Positions 19,578 to 21,099 of a stretch of DNA of 21,099 nt are shown here, one piece after another. Positions within the stretch are counted from its first letter, which is position 1. Each line of letters opens with the position of its first letter. The stretch comes from Cylindrodendrum hubeiense. Lineage: Eukaryota > Ascomycota > Sordariomycetes > Hypocreales > Nectriaceae. The DNA is taken from contig JAANBB010000592.1 in assembly GCA_014621425.1 (NCBI GenBank), positions 1 to 21,099 on the forward strand, written 5' to 3'. Below the pieces are notes generated by a model that saw only the letters and a list, made by a program, of their open reading frames with translations, had not been told where the DNA came from and made no database searches. Both the position numbers and the translations under genes were made by a program.

Positions 19578-21099
19578 TTCATGCGCGCGTTCGCGCTCGG
19601 GGGCTGTGGGGAGGGTGTAACTGGGCAAGTGGTAATGGGTTATGACTGGAACGATCTTAAAATTGGCAAAGCAGAAATTACAACAGAGTCAGGCTAGGCG
19701 AGGTGTTTTTGGAGGAACGAACGGCAGCTTAACAATATTCCCAATCATCAGCAGTCGAATTATTATACCAGTTGAACTTTTTTCCGAATGACAGGAACCA
19801 GAGGAGTATCCATTGCAAAGACTTTGATGTGCCCACTCTGACTTCGTAGTTGGCTTGCATCCTTATTGGCAATGCCTGAAAGAAATAATTAAATCTGTTT
19901 TATCGTGCCGAGAACATAGGTGAACCAATATTGACTTGTTGGTATTGTAACTTCGAAGTCTCGGTGAGAAAAAACTTAATCTAGGTTTGAGTGAGAGATT
20001 TCGTTACCTACCACAAAGCCTTAAGAGTGGGACGGAGAAGATTGATTTTGGACATCCAGTCACAGGAAATGGAGTAAGGATTCAAAATCATGTAGTAATA
20101 TCTAATAATCAGCCGTGGATAGACAACTATCCTCCAGTCCTTTGCCTAATTAGCTTACTCTTCTATTTGACAACGTTCGAAGTAATTAACTACCAAATTG
20201 AAATTGCCGATTGGTGAGCTTTCGAAGTGTAGGGTAGGCTGCGGGGATGGGGCTTGGCGGAGGGGAACAAGCCTTTGTGGGCTCCACTACCGCGCGGACC
20301 GTCCCTTGCGTTGTTGGTTCGGGGTTGTATAATAACTACAGACATGCAGTCCCAACATGTTCTCCGGCATCCTAATTGTGAGGATGTGGTTTTTGATGCA
20401 GGATACCAATTACTCAAGTGTTTTGCGATGCCTTTGTTCCTAAATCTGCACGTGCCCGTCCGTGTGACGACGTCATTCACAAGGCTGACACGAGGCTCCG
20501 CTGGAAAGTCGGTGCCTAAGATCGAGAGCCCTAGCGGCCGTTGCCACACCAAAGTGAGGTGGGTGGCGGTCTCCGTAGCCCTTCCCGCAGAGTTTCATCC
20601 ACCCCTCAACCGCTAGCGGTATCATCTGTGTCTAGGGTTATGATCGACTGACGAAGTTTGGGGGCCGCTGGTTGAGGCGGTCGGGAACGAGAGTGGGCTT
20701 CAACCCCGCCGAGAGGAGGCACAGGAGAAGCCGCACGACCCGAACCCCGAAATATCGTCGTCAGCTAGTTACTGAAAACAGAAAAAGCCACCGCGCCAGG
20801 TTGCAGGATTGTCTTCTATTCGCAGCAAACCGGCTTGTCTGGAGCATGATATCAGGAACGATCCTCGGGGGGAAATGTACAAGCGTAGCAATGAGGCGCA
20901 GTTGACGAGGCGCAACACACCCGAGAGAGCTGAAGCCGTACAGCCCAGCGAGCGCGCCAAACCAGTTTTAGCTGCAGGGCAGACATGGATGCATCCCCGA
21001 TTCCCCAGCGTCCACCAGCCCAGCGTCCAGCGGCCAGCTGCCCAGCGTCCTAGTGACCCAGCCCACCGGGGGTTTGCGGTAGCCGCGCCTGCCTTGCAT
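19578..21099. other. Intergenic region at right edge, no gene recognised
   Basis: The first part (about 19640-20220) is AT-richer, with short frames such as one at 19987-20217 whose translation I do not recognise. From about 20230 the sequence becomes GC-rich. Frames at 20254-20616 (plus) and 20190-20552 (minus) overlap in opposite directions and resemble nothing I know. A 12-bp palindrome ACCGCTAGCGGT is at 20609-20620 and a dispersed 10-mer repeat at 21004-21050. The right end may enter the promoter of a gene outside the window. Confidence 0.5.
21004..21050. repeat. CCCAGCGTCC repeat, three copies
   Basis: The 10-mer CCCAGCGTCC occurs at 21004-21013, 21019-21028 and 21041-21050, with degenerate CCAGC-rich spacers. 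It appears to be a short imperfect tandem array at the window edge. Confidence 0.7.

Overview
The window looks like nuclear DNA of a filamentous ascomycete (Pezizomycotina; Sordariomycetes is my best guess, made without a database). The reasons are spliceosomal introns of only 48-64 nt with GT...AG ends and CTAAC/CTAAT branch sites, long GC-rich intergenic regions, and typical fungal families: a Zn(II)2Cys6 regulator, a NACHT-ankyrin STAND protein, a YAT-type amino acid permease and a fungal BTB protein.

Layout. (1) Positions 1-79, minus strand: the first 26 codons of a Zn2Cys6 transcription factor that runs off the left edge. (2) Positions 80-4493: 4.4 kb with no credible gene. The 1.2 kb next to the regulator is pyrimidine-rich on its sense strand and contains no sense-strand ATG at all, which suggests a long AUG-free leader. 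(3) Positions 4494-6148, minus strand: cytosolic seryl-tRNA synthetase, five exons, 472 aa. Its upstream region carries two TGAGTCA sites of the CPC1/GCN4 type, one of them beside a CCAAT box. (4) Positions 7714-14418, minus strand: a three-exon, 2199-aa NLR-like protein with a fungal STAND N-terminal domain, a NACHT NTPase and a long divergent ankyrin array. Two long reading frames that look like separate genes join into it by splicing. (5) Positions 14419-16256: a spacer that appears to hold a frameshifted relic of an F-box-associated protein and, less certainly, a decayed Ty1/copia tail, followed by the permease promoter. (6) Positions 16257-17918, plus strand: an intron-less amino acid permease with a TATA box, a TGAGTCA site and a two-codon upstream ORF. 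(7) Positions 18318-19577, plus strand: a two-exon BTB/POZ protein. (8) Positions 19578-21099: no gene recognised, only small repeats.

The genes do not form an obvious pathway cluster. Possible shared themes are amino acid supply and charging (the synthetase and the permease, both with a CPC1/GCN4-type site upstream) and an accessory segment (NLR, relics, BTB gene) lying next to a conserved housekeeping block. Exon boundaries were derived by hand from splice signals, reading phase and agreement with remembered family sequences. No alignment or search was run.
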